The notes beneath the pieces are model-generated. The model had not been told where the DNA came from and ran no database searches. It was given only the letters and a program-made list of their open reading frames with translations. A program made the translations under genes and the position numbers. 64,000 nt of DNA, from assembly GCF_024713945.1 (NCBI RefSeq), contig NC_134683.1, positions 2,594,501-2,658,500 on the forward strand. The letters are read 5' to 3'. Shown here in pieces: positions 13,401 through 27,100 of this stretch; positions within the stretch are counted from its first letter, which is position 1, and every line of letters begins with the position of its first letter. Origin of the DNA: Dermatophagoides farinae (taxonomy: Eukaryota > Arthropoda > Arachnida > Sarcoptiformes > Pyroglyphidae).

Positions 13401-16400
13401 GGCTCTCTATCCTGGAACACTCAAATCCTTATTTCATTTCATTTCTTATTATTATTATTATATTCCTATTTCCGAAACACAATGAATGTATATTGAGAGA
13501 ATGTGAATGAATGATAAAAAAAACAAAACAAAACAAAAACGAAAAAAAAAATATTTGATGTATAAACCCAAAGGCTCATGATAATAAAAAAAAAGCTGAT
13601 CCAAAACGGAACAAATCCGAAGACAAGCACAAATTTTTTTTTCCTTTAGACTATCACAGAGGATGATGATGATGATGATGATGATGACAACAATCAACAA
13701 TAATAAAAAAAAGGGCGAAGATTTTTTTTTTTGTTCTTTCTTATTTGTCTGGCTGTTTGCCTTTTTTCGAATGGTATGTGGTTGGAATGGAAATGAGAGA
13801 ATCGAGAGCTAAAGAAAGAGAGAGAGAGATAGAGAGAGTTGAGATAAAGAAAGATGGAAATACTACTCGAATATATTCAATATTGAAAATTAGATATCTG
13901 CAGAAAAAAAAAGAGTGAGATATATTGACAATCAAATGAGCAAACATTTTCAAGTATAATAAAATGTGTGCGTGTTTGTGTGTGTGTGTGTGTGTCTAGT
14001 CGTTGCAATAATAATCTAAAAAAATAGAACATAAGAAATGATGAAAAAAAATTTTTTATATTCTCTAGTTGCCAGAATTTTGTTGTTGTTGTTGTTGTTC
14101 ATTTTTTTTTTTTTTTTTTTTTTGGTACAGATAAATATTTCATACTGAAAATATTGCCCGTGTTTACCATCATCACACACATAACATAGAAAGTGTGAAA
14201 CATTGATGATGATGATGATGATAATCATAGAGTAAAATGATAATGTCCACGTAAAGCCTATTTAAAGTTAACTTTCAAAAAAAAAGAAGAAGAAAAAGTT
14301 TTTACTTGAATCTGAAAAAATCCTGAAAATTTTTTTTTTTTTTGTTCTATGTGACCATTTTGGTTCTTTGATGTGTAGAATATTTTTATTTATTTTTATT
14401 TTTTTTTTAGCGGAGATGATGATGATAAAAATAATCGATAAATATATCATAAATACATTATGGAGCCATCAAGATAGATCATCATCATCGTCGTCGTCAT
14501 CGACAACAGTAAGAAAAAGTTTAAAAAGTTATCAAATTTTTGGATATTGTTTCTAACTTTATAAACAACAACATATCCAACACGATGTTTTTTTGTTTAG
14601 TGAAGAAAGAAAAATTTAATCTAGTAACATCATTCTTGATGAACATTGGCTTGTTGTTGTTTATTATACGTTTGAATATACCATCATTATTATTATTATT
14701 ATTATGTTCTGTTCTGTTCCAAGAATATCGTTATAATTTAAAGAATTGCCAGAAAATAAATAAGAATTTAGAAGCTTGCCAATTTGTTCTGTATATCGTG
14801 TGTGTGTGTGTGTGTGTGTTTATCGATTGAAAAGATCATAGGATACGTAAACCAAATTCAAATATAATAGGCATTTTGTTTCCAAATGAAAAAAATGAAA
14901 TGTGACAGTTTTTGGCATACCAAACATATGAATAGTTTGGCCAAATATCCATATTTGTGTGTGTGTGTGTGTGTGCAAAGAATTTCAAATTTACATTATT
15001 ATTCTTGTATTGGTCAGCCTCCGGGTAAAGAATAGTGGTCATGTTTTTTTTTCTTTAATGTAACAAATGTATGAAATATTAACAAACAAAAAACAAACAA
15101 GCAAACAGGTCAAAGAATAAAAGAAAAAAAAACCTGAATCAAAAGTGATTTTTCTTTTCATCAAAAAAAAAAAAAAAAATCTCATTTTTCTCATCACAAC
15201 AAATAATGGTTATTTTTTTTTTTGTTTTTGCAATAAATTATGAATGAATAGAATCAAGAATCATTCTCATCATCATAATAATGTATTTGTTTTCTTTTCA
15301 TTTCATTCGTCATTCAATGTCTTGTAATGATAAAAAAAAATACAGAAATTTTTCTATGAATAAAAAAAAATTATATATATCGTATTTTATCGATCAAATC
15401 ATTCGATTGGTGCGCCGCTATCAGCCATTTTGTCATCATTATCAGATGGATGACATATGATGAAAATACGTATATTTTATCACAATGAAATATGATCCAT
15501 GATGATGATGTTGAGCAACAATGAATTATGAATTATGATTTTTTTTTCACACACACACTTTCATCATCATTCTGGTTAATTAATTATGGAATCACTCACA
15601 AGAAAAAAAAATCCTTAAAAAAATCATTGTTCATCATCATCATCATCATCACTTAGTGAATCAAATTGCAAAAAAAAAAAAAGTTTACGTTGCACATCTA
15701 TCGATAAAGATTTATCATAATTGAATTTGTATCCATCAGCCAGTCAGCCAGTAGGACAGAGCAAAAAAAAAAAATAATAACAACAACGACAACAAAATGG
15801 AACAAGATTAGAATCCAAAAATTTAGTTTTCATTTCATTTCACATTCTTTCACTCAGTGTATGGGTGTGTGTGTGTATGTTTCTATTGTCTCAAAATGAT
15901 GGCTAATAATAATGATAGAAACCAGTGAAATTTTATTGTTCTCTGCACACCATTACGTCATTGTGTGTGTGTGTGTGTGTTTTTTTTCATTTTCCATTCA
16001 TTCGGTTACAAATTCATTAAATCATTAGCCAATAATTTATATATATTGACAAAAATACAATTGAAAATGGCTTAAAAATCCTGATCAAATCGTTTAATAA
16101 AAATAAAAAAATTAACGCGTGATGATTTTGTGTTGGAAAATATTGTCCATATATCGATTATTATTATTATCAATGAATGATAATCACCATCAATTCTGAT
16201 ATACAATACAAATGTGGTTGCCAAGCACACAAATCTAAATGATAATGATAAATTATGGAATTCAATGTTATCAAAATACAAATTGTCGCATTCATGTATT
16301 TCATCTGTATTTTTTTTTTTTTTTTGTATTCTTTATTTCATTCATTTTTACTGGTGACAATCATTGTAACACCAACACACACGAACACACGAGAAAAAAT

Positions 16401-18614
16401 AAAGGATTTTTTCCATTTTTTCCTTCAGTAAATTCTTTTGAAATTTCAAAACAACAATATGAGAAAATAACATTGGGTATAGAGAAAAAAAAATGAACAT
16501 TCAAACAAAGGCACAGGGCAAATGAGAAAAAAAATGAGGATGAACATGAAACAAAAAAAATTTCAAATTTTCATTCTCAAATAATTCATTTTTTTTTTCT
16601 ACAATTCGACTTTAAAATCAGAGAGAAAAAGAATAAAAATAGAACTGACTCAATTCTTGAAACGATGTTGATGATGATGATGATGATGATGGGATTTCGA
16701 CGTCAAGATTTTATTTTATTTTTATTTTCTCTCTCTAGGTTGTTTTTATTCATTTCACTCAAAAAAAAGGCTTGAAAATACTTTTTTCGTGCAGTGAAAA
16801 AAAAAAATTTTATCCAGATAATAATAAGCTGGATGAATGAATGAAAAAAAAATGGAAGAAAATTAACTCTGAAAATGTTCAAGGTGAATAATATGGAATA
16901 ATAATAACAACAGAACGAATGAACGAACGGAAAAAAAATCTCTGAACTTTTTTGCAAAATATTCTGGTTCGTAGTCCAGCACGAATATTCACTATTTCAA
17001 AATTTTTTTTTGTATAATAAGCTTGTAAGAATTATATTAACATTGATGCAATACAAAAAAAAAAAGTTTTTTTTTCCAATCTCAGTCATCATACTTTTGG
17101 ATTATCCACCCACTTATTCTTATTCTTATTTTTTTTTGGGGTTTCATTCTTACTACATAGAGTCACTTAATGATAGATTTATTTCAGAATTTTTTACAGA
17201 AAAAAAAATAAATTAAATTTTGAATTTGAAATCATTTTTCTTGCAGATTTCGTAATCTAAAAATGAAGAATGAATGAATGAATAGAAAAAAATATATTCT
17301 GGACCGGTTATTATTGTTATCACTAATACTACCACTCCAATGTACGCAATATTGACCATTATGTATCATAATCGTAAAGAATTTATAGTTTTTTTTCTGC
17401 TATCTAAGCAGATTTTCTATTTTCTATTTTTTTTTTTTTTTGTTCTTTGTTTATCTAAATAATAATGGAATTAACGAATTGAATTCCGTTTTCTGTTTTT
17501 CTTATGGATAATGGAAATTGATATTTTGATTTACGGTCACTGAGAGATGAAAAAAAAATAACCGGCTTGAAAAAATAGAAAAAGAAAATTGTCAAACAAA
17601 CTATTTGTCATTTTTTTTTGCAAGAAAAAAAAGTACATCGAAAATCAATACAAAAACAATGATAACGATAAGAGAAAAAAAATAAGAAATGAAAATAAAA
17701 AATCATGGTCAATGTGGACAAATATTCGATATTTTGTCGTTTTTGTTTGTTTGTTTGATATCCGGGTTATTGATGGTGATGATATCAACGCACACACACG
17801 CACGTAAGTGTGTGTGTGTGTGTGTGTGTGTAGGAGGAGGAAAAGGAATTTACTTGATTTCAATTTATACCCCCAAGAGTACCATATGTTAAAATTATAT
17901 TTTCCATTATACCGATTTTGTTTGATAATGTTCGTCTGATGTGCATGTGTTTTATGTGTGTGTGTTCCAGAAATACATTAAATAAATTTTTTTTTTTGCC
18001 AGTGTCCAATGTTTAAAAACAGAATATTATTGACGATCTTAAATACAGAATGAAAAATAAAATCATTCAAAATCTTTGACCATCGGTCAAATTCAAACAT
18101 GAATTCATTGTGCGTGTGTGTATGTGTGTGTGTGTGTGCACACATAATTAGCAACAATAATGATTGTGAGTAAGAAAAATATAAAAAAAAACAGCATTAT
18201 CACCATTTTGATAATGGATTTTTACACAACGTAATGTTAATTATCAAATTGTTGTTGAAGAATGACGAATAAAAAAAGACAAAATAAAAACAATGTTACA
18301 CCGTAATTGGACAACATACATTGACAATGATATATGTCGTTGAAATGTATTTTATTCAATCTATGCTCATTCTTCATTCCGGTCATCCGGTTTTGAGATC
18401 AAATGAAATTAAATAGCAATATCAAACAATGTTTCGATTGTATTTTGATTCAATCAATTCATTTATCCTTAAAACAATCGTTTTTTTTGTCATTATCGAT
18501 TTATTGTTTTCGATTAAGTAGTAATCGATAAAAATTAGACTAACCACTGGAAAGGAAACTGAAACTGAAACTGAAACTAAAACTAAAAATTTCAATCAAT
18601 TGATATTCATTCTC

Positions 18615-20613
18615 ATGGACCAAGATACTGGTGAAGATAAGATTCTGGTTTTTTCTTCCGATCAGAATCAGAATCAAGAAACAAGACTTGAATCAAGTAA
18701 TATCAGAAAAGGAAAGCAGAAAAAATTGATTTTTTTTTTCATTCTTGACAATTTTTTTTCTTCATTGTAAGAGCAGCAGTAAAGACAACAACAACAACAT
18801 TTAATCAAGTTTGTTACCAGTTTTTTTTTGTTTGTTTCATAAGACATTTTTCACTGTCACAAACCAGTTGAAAGAGAGAGAAAGAGAGAGAGAGGGAGAG
18901 AGAAACTCACAAATTCACAATCAGAATTGATAGTTTTTTTTACATCCGATGACAATATGAAAGATATAGTGGAAGAGCAAGAAAAAAAGTGTAAAAATTT
19001 AAAATTGAAAAATTGAAAATCTTGAATTTCATATCGGTTCAATTCATATGGATATGGTATGATGATCCAAAACTCTGGAAAACAAACAAACAAACAAACC
19101 AACTGAACAAACACACAAATTTTTTTTCCCTTTCATTCAATACCTTTCAAGTAAAGACGGAAATTATTTCATGAAGGAATAATAGGCTTCTGATGAAATT
19201 CTTTTGTATGCTCATTATGTATACATGGTTCGGTATTTTTTTGTTGTAAATGGCAGCATCACTACCGGAATTTATAAAACAAAAAAAAATTTCAATATTG
19301 TGGATGAGCGAGTAACAAAACCGGCCAAAAAAAAAAAACAAATGAACCGAATATAGTTATGAAATATGACTAGAAAAGAAGAGTGTTTAATCATTTTTTT
19401 GGAAATATTATTTGGGTGTGCATCTAATGGATTCGTTAATTTTTTTTTTTTTGGTCTCGTTAGTTTTTCAATTACGTATACGTGTCTGTGTGACAATATT
19501 TTTTGCACATAAATATTGATGTGTGTGTGTGTATGCATACTGCATTTGATGTTGCTGGTCAATTCATTCATTCATTCATTCTCTGTTGAATAATGATAAT
19601 GTAATTTGTTGCAAATTTTTTTTTTGGATCGGCAACAAAAAGCACTCATTATCTCCATACAGCAGCAATATAAATAATTTTCAATGATCAAATTTTACAG
19701 ATATAGATGAAAATGATGATCATGTGATAATGAATCAAATTCTCAACGAATTTGGTTTGAATTTCAACAACAAACAACAACATCGACAATTCAATTTTAT
19801 TCGTTTTTTATTTTATTTTCGTAAACAAAAAAAAAAATAAAAATAATTCATTTTACTAGCTTTTTATTTATTTATTTATTATTGAAAAAAAAAATTTTCA
19901 TTCATTCATTTTATTTTCTTTCAATATACCAAAATGAGTTGTGCGTTTGTCATTGATATTTGAATGATGATATGTGGTTAACGTATGCAAAAAAATTTCA
20001 GATTCAATTTCTTTTATGCCACACTGACACACACACACACAAGCATCGAAATAGAGGCCATTTAGTTTTTCATCCGTTTTTTTTTCTCTCTCTCTTGGGT
20101 ATGTGAAAGAATGAAAAAAAGAAAAAATTTCCATAGAGCAACATGAAAAGCAAAAAAAAAAAAAATTCAAGCTTTATTCCATATATACTCAGAGATGTAC
20201 CGATCAAATTTTTTTTTTCCATATTTTTATTTATAAAATACATACATTACAATACAATATATAGAAAGAGAGAGAGAGATGGAGATTCTAAAAAGAAGCG
20301 CCGGTATTTGAAAATTTTTTCTCTGTGTGTGTGTGTGTGTATGTGTGCGTATGTCAAATGAGTGATGGTTTTTTTTTTAGTGTCCATTATTGATTATGTG
20401 TATGGTTTGTATGTATTAAAGCGATTCAATTGAATAATAATAATAAATAATGTAAAAATGGTTTTATTTTGTTTAGTTAGAAGAAGAAGAAGAGGCATTG
20501 ATGAAAAAGATATGAAAAAGTTATCAATGATCAATGAAATAAAGAATGATGATCATGATGATGATGATGATGATGGTGGTGGAGAAACTTTGGAAAGCTC
20601 AAATATAGAATAG
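18615..20613 (+). CDS. Tentative three-exon gene for a 112-residue charged protein of unknown function
   Basis: Reconstructed by eye, not by homology. Exons 18615..18696, 19701..19820 and 20477..20613 are flanked by GT..AG sites (AA|GTAATA, TTTTACAG|, TTC|GTAAAC, TTTGTTTAG|). All internal junctions are phase 1, and in exon 2 only the phase-compatible frame is open. The start ATGGAC has G at +4. The protein begins MDQDTGEDKILVFSSD, continues IDENDDHVIMNQILNEFGL, then a basic run (RRRRRGIDEKDMKKLS), and ends in an Asp/Gly-rich tail, ETLESSNIE. There is no signal peptide or clear membrane segment; a short aromatic stretch (NFIRFLFYF) lies mid-protein. AATAAA follows 83 nt after the stop. It converges with the receptor gene. 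I do not recognise the family. Chance open frames of this size are common in AT-rich DNA, so confidence is modest. Confidence 0.35.
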
Positions 20614-20695
20614 AATTATATTATTATATATGATGAATATTAAGCGTAAAAATTAAATGTAATGTAATTGAACAAAGAGGGGTGTGGATGGGGGG

Positions 20696-20701
20696 AATAA
20701 A
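20696..20701 (+). terminator. AATAAA, possible poly(A) signal of the tentative 112-residue gene
   Basis: Plus-strand AATAAA within a G-run-flanked context, 83 nt after the tentative stop codon and before the receptor gene's 3' end. Confidence 0.35.
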
Positions 20702-20802
20702 TGCATTTTTTTCTTTTTTTTTTGCTTTTCAATTTTACCATTTCCTTTTTTCCCCTTGAGATAGCCTCAATGTAAAGAATATTCTATTTTTAGTTTGGCG
20801 TT

Positions 20803-20808
20803 TTTAAT
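20803..20808 (-). terminator. ATTAAA, possible poly(A) signal of the receptor gene
   Basis: TTTAAT on the + strand reads ATTAAA on the - strand, 64 nt beyond the receptor stop codon. A canonical AATAAA on that strand (20463..20468) lies about 400 nt downstream as the alternative. Confidence 0.35.
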
Positions 20809-20871
20809 TCTTTTTCTTACTAAAGTATCTTATTCTGTTGTTGTTGTTGTTGTTGTTGTTGTGGTTGAATA

Positions 20872-23800
20872 TCATAACATTTCACGTGATGAAAATTGAA
20901 TATTTGATTGTTGCTGTAATGGACTGTTGCTGTTATTCGGATTCTGATGATGGCTAGTGATCATTGTTGTTGTTGTTGTTGTTGCTGTTGTTGTTGTTGT
21001 TGTTATTGTTGTTGCCGCTGCTGCTGCTGCTGCTGCTGAGCCAATATCAATACAACTACTACTATCATCAACCAATACATTTGCAGTTGTAGATGATAAA
21101 CAACTATGATGTAAACTATTATTTGGTCTATCATCATCATCATTATCATCCATTATAGTTGTTGTTATATCCATTATTGTTGTCGGTTGTAATGTAATAT
21201 TTCCATTACCATTAAAACGTACACGTGTATCGGTGGTTATACATGCTTCAGATGCACAACTATAACGAGTTTGACCATGATAACGATCTTGTAATGTATT
21301 AAAATCCGGATTATTATTATTATTATTATGATGACGATGACGATTATAATAATGATGAAAACGTTGACCTGATTTTCCATTCTTTTGAAAACATGTACAA
21401 CAAAATACATTTCGAAATCCTTGTCGAAATCTGTATTTTTGTTATAATGTGGGAGCAAAGTGGGGGGGGGGTTGGTGGTGGAAAGGGAGAAAAAACAATC
21501 AGAATTAAAAAAATATATAATTCAAACAAGTAATCAATGAATAGTGAATGTTTGTTAAAATTTTGAAATTATTACCTTGAATTCATCCAACAATAAACAA
21601 ATGGATTATATACACTATTGGACATTGCTAACCAATAAATAGTTAAATATGTATGTTGTACATATTTTGCATTAATGATTTGTGGATAATGATGAGCAAG
21701 TAGAAAATAAATGTGATATGGTGCCCAACAAACCTATACGAAACAAAAAAAAATCGGGAATTAATTATTAACCACAAAATTCAAATAAACAATGTTTGGC
21801 AAGTGGAAAAAAAACAACAACAACAACAACAAACAATACTCAAATAATTTATGTACGACTAAACTGGTCAGCCGGAAAACAAAACATAACCAAGTAAAAT
21901 AATGCTAATATGAAAAAAAACAACTTATAATCCAATTACCCCAAATATGGCAACGACGATCATCATCATTTTGACAATCTATAATCATATATATATATGT
22001 ATTTGTCATTGAATTCCGGCCGTTTTTTTTGTTGTCATCAGTATTGTGGTTGATGCATTTTGCCATTAATAAAGTTGACACAAATAAACCATAAACATGG
22101 ATAACAAGATTTTTTTTTTTTTTTTTTTTTGATGATAAAATAAATGGAAAAAAAAGAATAAAAAAAAGTGGTAATAATAATCGTATTAAAAAAACAGCAA
22201 AATATGACAAATACACAGAATGAAACAAACAAACAAACGAACACATACTTTACGTTTTGATTTGATACTTTCCATTTGTTTGGCTGTACATTCACCAATA
22301 CTTTGGCTGCCCCATAATTCACGGCCAACACGAAAATATGTATAAGACATTGATGCAATTGGCAGAATATAAGTGACCAATGTTATAATCACATTGTATC
22401 TGGATTAAAATTTGTTTGTTTGTTTGTTTGTTTGTTTCATTTGAAACAATGATAAAAATAAGGGGAAAATGGAAAGAAAAATCGGATTATAATAATAATT
22501 ACAATTTAAAATTGATCAAGTGTAATTGAATTTTTAAAATGAAAAAAAAATTGAATGACAAACACTGGCACACGCGAACGCATTAACAGTTTTTATTTTG
22601 TACAAATTTTTTTTTTTTTTTATACAATGATATAATATTTCATATGGTGGATCAAATTTCTAACATATAATCATTATTTTAAATGATCAAATCTTCGATG
22701 AATTTTGATGTTTACATTTTTAAAATTTAAGCCAGCAAAAAAAACACTTTTTCTCTAATATTTCCACGAAATGTCATTGCCCATTGATTTATTCTGTTTA
22801 TCTGGAATTTTTTCCTTACTAATTCCAATCAAAAGTTCAAAGTTCTGAATTCTGTTACCAAGAATTCACAGCATAAATATTGCATAATAAGATAAGAATT
22901 TATCAGAATCGGAAATTTCGCTTACTTAATTTTTTTGTCGTCAAAGTAAAAAAAAATGGCCCAAAAACTTTAAATAAAAAAAAAGGAAAAAAGAAAAAAA
23001 AATGTGCACCGATTATCTTTGGACCGGAACTAACTAGTTTATTCTATCATGAATTTTTTTTTCTCTTTTTGCTATATTTAGTTCAAAAGCTATTATGATG
23101 ACTGAAGAAGATGTTACGTAAAACAAAAAATGAATGAAAAAAGAACGAATTGGTAACGTAATCAAGTGTGATCAATCTTGGCAAACTGGTCACACACACA
23201 TACTTTGCAGAATTATCACAACTAAAACTACTTATGTTATCGTGTTGAATACAAAAAGTCCTTACACACACACACACACACACTTCATTTGGATTCTGGT
23301 GAATGTGTCAAAATAATATATCCGAAACATCAAATCAGGCATCAACAGCCGTTACAAATAACAACAACAACAATAACAGCAGCAGCATTGACCGTAAGAT
23401 TAAGAAAACTTATGACCACAGAGTGGAAACGAAAAAAAAAATATAATAATAATGATGATAGCTATGGGGAAAAAAACAAAGAAAGAAAAAAAAATGACCA
23501 AAGACATGATTGAAATGAACAGAAAAAAAGAGAAAAAGCAGAAACAACAACAACAAAAAAAAATCCATTCCATCTTTCATCGAATCAAAATGATGATGTC
23601 CGATGGATAATATTACGAACAAAACTTTTTCATCATCATCGTCATCACACACACACACACACAAAATCAAAAGCCATACACTTGATGATGATGTAATAAC
23701 ACACACACACACACGCATACATTGATCAAGTAAAAAAAAAAATTCAAACACAAAAAAAACAGCCGCTACTCAAAAAAAAAGTGAAAGGCGTGAAGAAAAA

Positions 23801-24037
23801 AAAAATTTACCAGAACAACACTCTCTCTCTCTCTGTGTGGGTGTGATTCAGTCATCATGATACATACCAGAATAACATAACGCCTTTCATGGTTTAATCA
23901 CGAAAAAAAAACAGCAACAACAACAACAACATAAAATAACAAACATTCAAGTGAAAAAAAAGGACCAAAAAACTGTGGATTAATTTACATTGAACAACAA
24001 CAACAAAAAAAAGAAAAGCTTCAATATAATTTAATCT

Positions 24038-24103
<66 letters not shown>

Positions 24104-27100
24104 CTTTTGGATAAGTTCCGGGCCAAAACAAAGCAAAATTAAAAAAAAACCATTCACACACACACACACACATATGGTTCGAATTGTCCATTTTTTTTCT
24201 CTTGTTTCTTATTTATTTATTTATTTATTTATTTTTTGTTTTGGATTTTTGATGCACACACACATGCACATTCATTATCTAATATCTGGGATCTATTTTT
24301 AGGTTAACTATATTCAGCCAGTCAGCCAGGCAATTTTTTCATTGTTTTATTCATTTATTCATTTTCTATTTTTTTTTTCTCTCCATTCTGAGCCCAATTT
24401 ATGTGTGTGTGTGTGTGCACTGTGCTTCAATGATTCATGATATGTTGATTACTGATACTTTTTTTGTTTTGTTTTGTTTCTGGAAAACATTTCATCATGT
24501 ATTAATATAAGTACTTTATATGGCGGCTGCTGCTGCTGCAACATCCGGCACACAAGAATTTTTTTTTTTTTGAATAACTGATTTTACTATTTTTTTTCTA
24601 ATTCTCTCTCAGTCTCGGTGTGTGTGTGTGTTATGGTATTAAAATAGATTTCAATATGAATACCGTGATGATAATGAAAGGAAACTATTCATTTTTGTTT
24701 TTGTTTTTGTTTTTTTATTCATGATAAAAACAAAAATTTATGAAACAATGAATTCCATCATCATTTGGTTGTTTGTTTGATCACAAGTTGCTAAAATAAA
24801 GTTAAAGTCAGAAAAATCTGTGCTTATTATTTAGCCTGTTGCTGTTTATTGTTGTTTTTGGTGGTATAGATTTTTTTTTCGTCCTTCAAGCATCATTTTC
24901 TTGAATCCTAATTATGATGATGATGATGATGGATACGATGCAATAAGAAATTTTCAATTACAATTGTAATTAGAGAACAAAAAAAAGTTTCAAAGTTTTC
25001 AAATGTTTCAAAAATCGTGTGTTCTTTTTGCAGAATGATCGATACATATAAATAGATAAACCGACAATTTCGGGTAAATTTTTCCGATAACAATCGAAAC
25101 TTTTTTTTGCCTCCCCAAAAAAAACGAGTAAAGATAAAAATCAAACAAAACAATTGACGTATTTTTCTATCGTAGCCAATCATCATCTATTTTTTTTCTT
25201 TGGCCACAAATAGAATCATCAGTAATTCTTTCTTACGTTCGATACGAAACACAACTAATGAAGATCTTTTTGGCAACTAAACTTGAACATCAACACACAC
25301 ACACACACACACACACATTACAGAAAATTGCTTCTCGTTTTGTATTTATTTTGCATTTTTGTTTTCATTCTTTGGAAAATTTTAAACTTTTTTTTCAAGA
25401 AAAATAAATGTGAAGAAATAACCTAAAAATCTATCCACTAAAAACACTTGAAACTCTCTCTTACAGCCATTATTCTAGTATTTAAACACAAAGAATTTAT
25501 GATTGATAAATGAATGAAATTGTTGAAAGAATTTACAGTTAGTTGTCAACAAACAAAAACAAATAAAAAAAATTACGATCACGCTAAAAGAATAAACATC
25601 ATAAATATTGGCTGAACATGAAAATTCTGTGTTTGTTTTGGGCATAATACAAACAGATCATCATGATGATCATGATGGTCAAAATTAATCATCATGAATC
25701 GTGTAAAACACAAAAAGAAAAAGTAAAAAAAATGAATGAAATAAAAATGAAATTCAGGATTCCTTTTCTTTTTGCTATTTCTATTTCTTGATCTTGTTAA
25801 TTTCGATTCTAAATCCTTTTTCATTTCATTCATGTTAAAACCTATACATCGAAACGAAACGAACAGAAAAAAAATGAGAATTTTAAATCTCTTTAAAACT
25901 CTCACTGAATATAATGCCTTTTTTATTAGATTCTTGGAAAATATTTTCATGAAAAGAGCACAAAGAAAAATAGGATCAAAAAAAAACAGGAAATAAGAAC
26001 AAAAAAAACAGCATTCGTGTGTTTGTCTTTAGGATTCTTTATGATTTATTCAATACTTACATATATTCGATACGAGATTTTGTTGAAACACCATCATACC
26101 ATTCAAGATAGCATACAACTTTTGAGGTTAAAGTTGATTATTTTCATTCATTTGATCGTTTATTTGTTTTAGTCCAGGTTTCATTGATGATGATGATGAT
26201 GATGATATAAAAATTTACAATTCAAGTATAATAATATATATATATGGTCGATGGTAATCAGCCATTGCCCGAATGAAAAAAAAACGACGTGAATATCATC
26301 ATCATACATAATTAAAATTAATTTAGTAATTGAATTAGTATTATTATTGTGTTGAAAAATGTGATTATTTAATGTGTCTGCGTGTGTGTGTGTGTGTGCG
26401 TCTGGGTGTAAATGAGTATAAAAAAACGTTGAAATGGAATAATTAGTAATTTAAAACTTTTATACTAAATACTAACTAAAGTTTTAGTTTGATTTATTAT
26501 TGTGATACACATTAGATGCGTCTGTGTGTGTGTGTGTGTGTGTGAATCTCGTTTTTTTAGACTCATAATAAATCATTATGCTAAGACTAGAAATTTGTGG
26601 TGTAAATTGTAAGTAGTCATCATCATCATCATCATCATTATTATTTTATTTTATTATATTTCATTTACCTCTAGTATCACCATTTTTAAATTCTTCAACA
26701 ATTGTTTTTGAACAAATAATATTTGGTAATGATAGAAAACTGCTTGCAATCCATATGATGACGATAATAATAACGGTTGCTGTACGAGACATACGTGGTC
26801 GTAATGGATGTACGATGGCTAGATATCTATTTTTTTTTTTTTTTTTAATAAGAAAATAAACAAAAGAAAGCAAAAAAAAATAAGATTAAAAAACTGAATT
26901 TCATTTCATAATCAACCACACATAACCACACCCACACCCACATTCATGATTCATCATGGTTAATGATAATGATGATGATGATGACTTACATTATTTATAA
27001 ATGAATACCAAAACCAAGAAGAATAAAAAAAAAAGAATTAATCCAATAAACAAAAAATGTCACGAATATCATATTATTATGTGTGTTTGTGTGTAAATAA

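Larger units (their letters stand above)
10817..18614. other. Long AT-rich region without a certain gene
   Basis: Nearly 8 kb of low-complexity DNA: poly-T/poly-A runs, CT tract (13364..13392), TG tracts (about 13970..13996, 14800..14818, 14955..14974, 15961..15980, 17808..17832), GAT/CAT clusters. Some pyrimidine-AG acceptors are followed by short open stretches (11421, 12497, 14411), but none is recognisable as a known protein. No tRNA-like cloverleaf or transposon ORF was seen. Confidence 0.5.

Noticed and set aside
14540-14830. 96-codon ORF with two hydrophobic segments
   Set aside because: It ends in a TG microsatellite and has no compatible upstream exon; the nearby exon-like 14411..14508 is in an incompatible phase and would meet TGA at once.
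15399-15428. Mini-ORF MADSGAPIE on the - strand with a good start context, in a small GC-richer patch
   Set aside because: Only nine codons, with no donor or acceptor to extend it.
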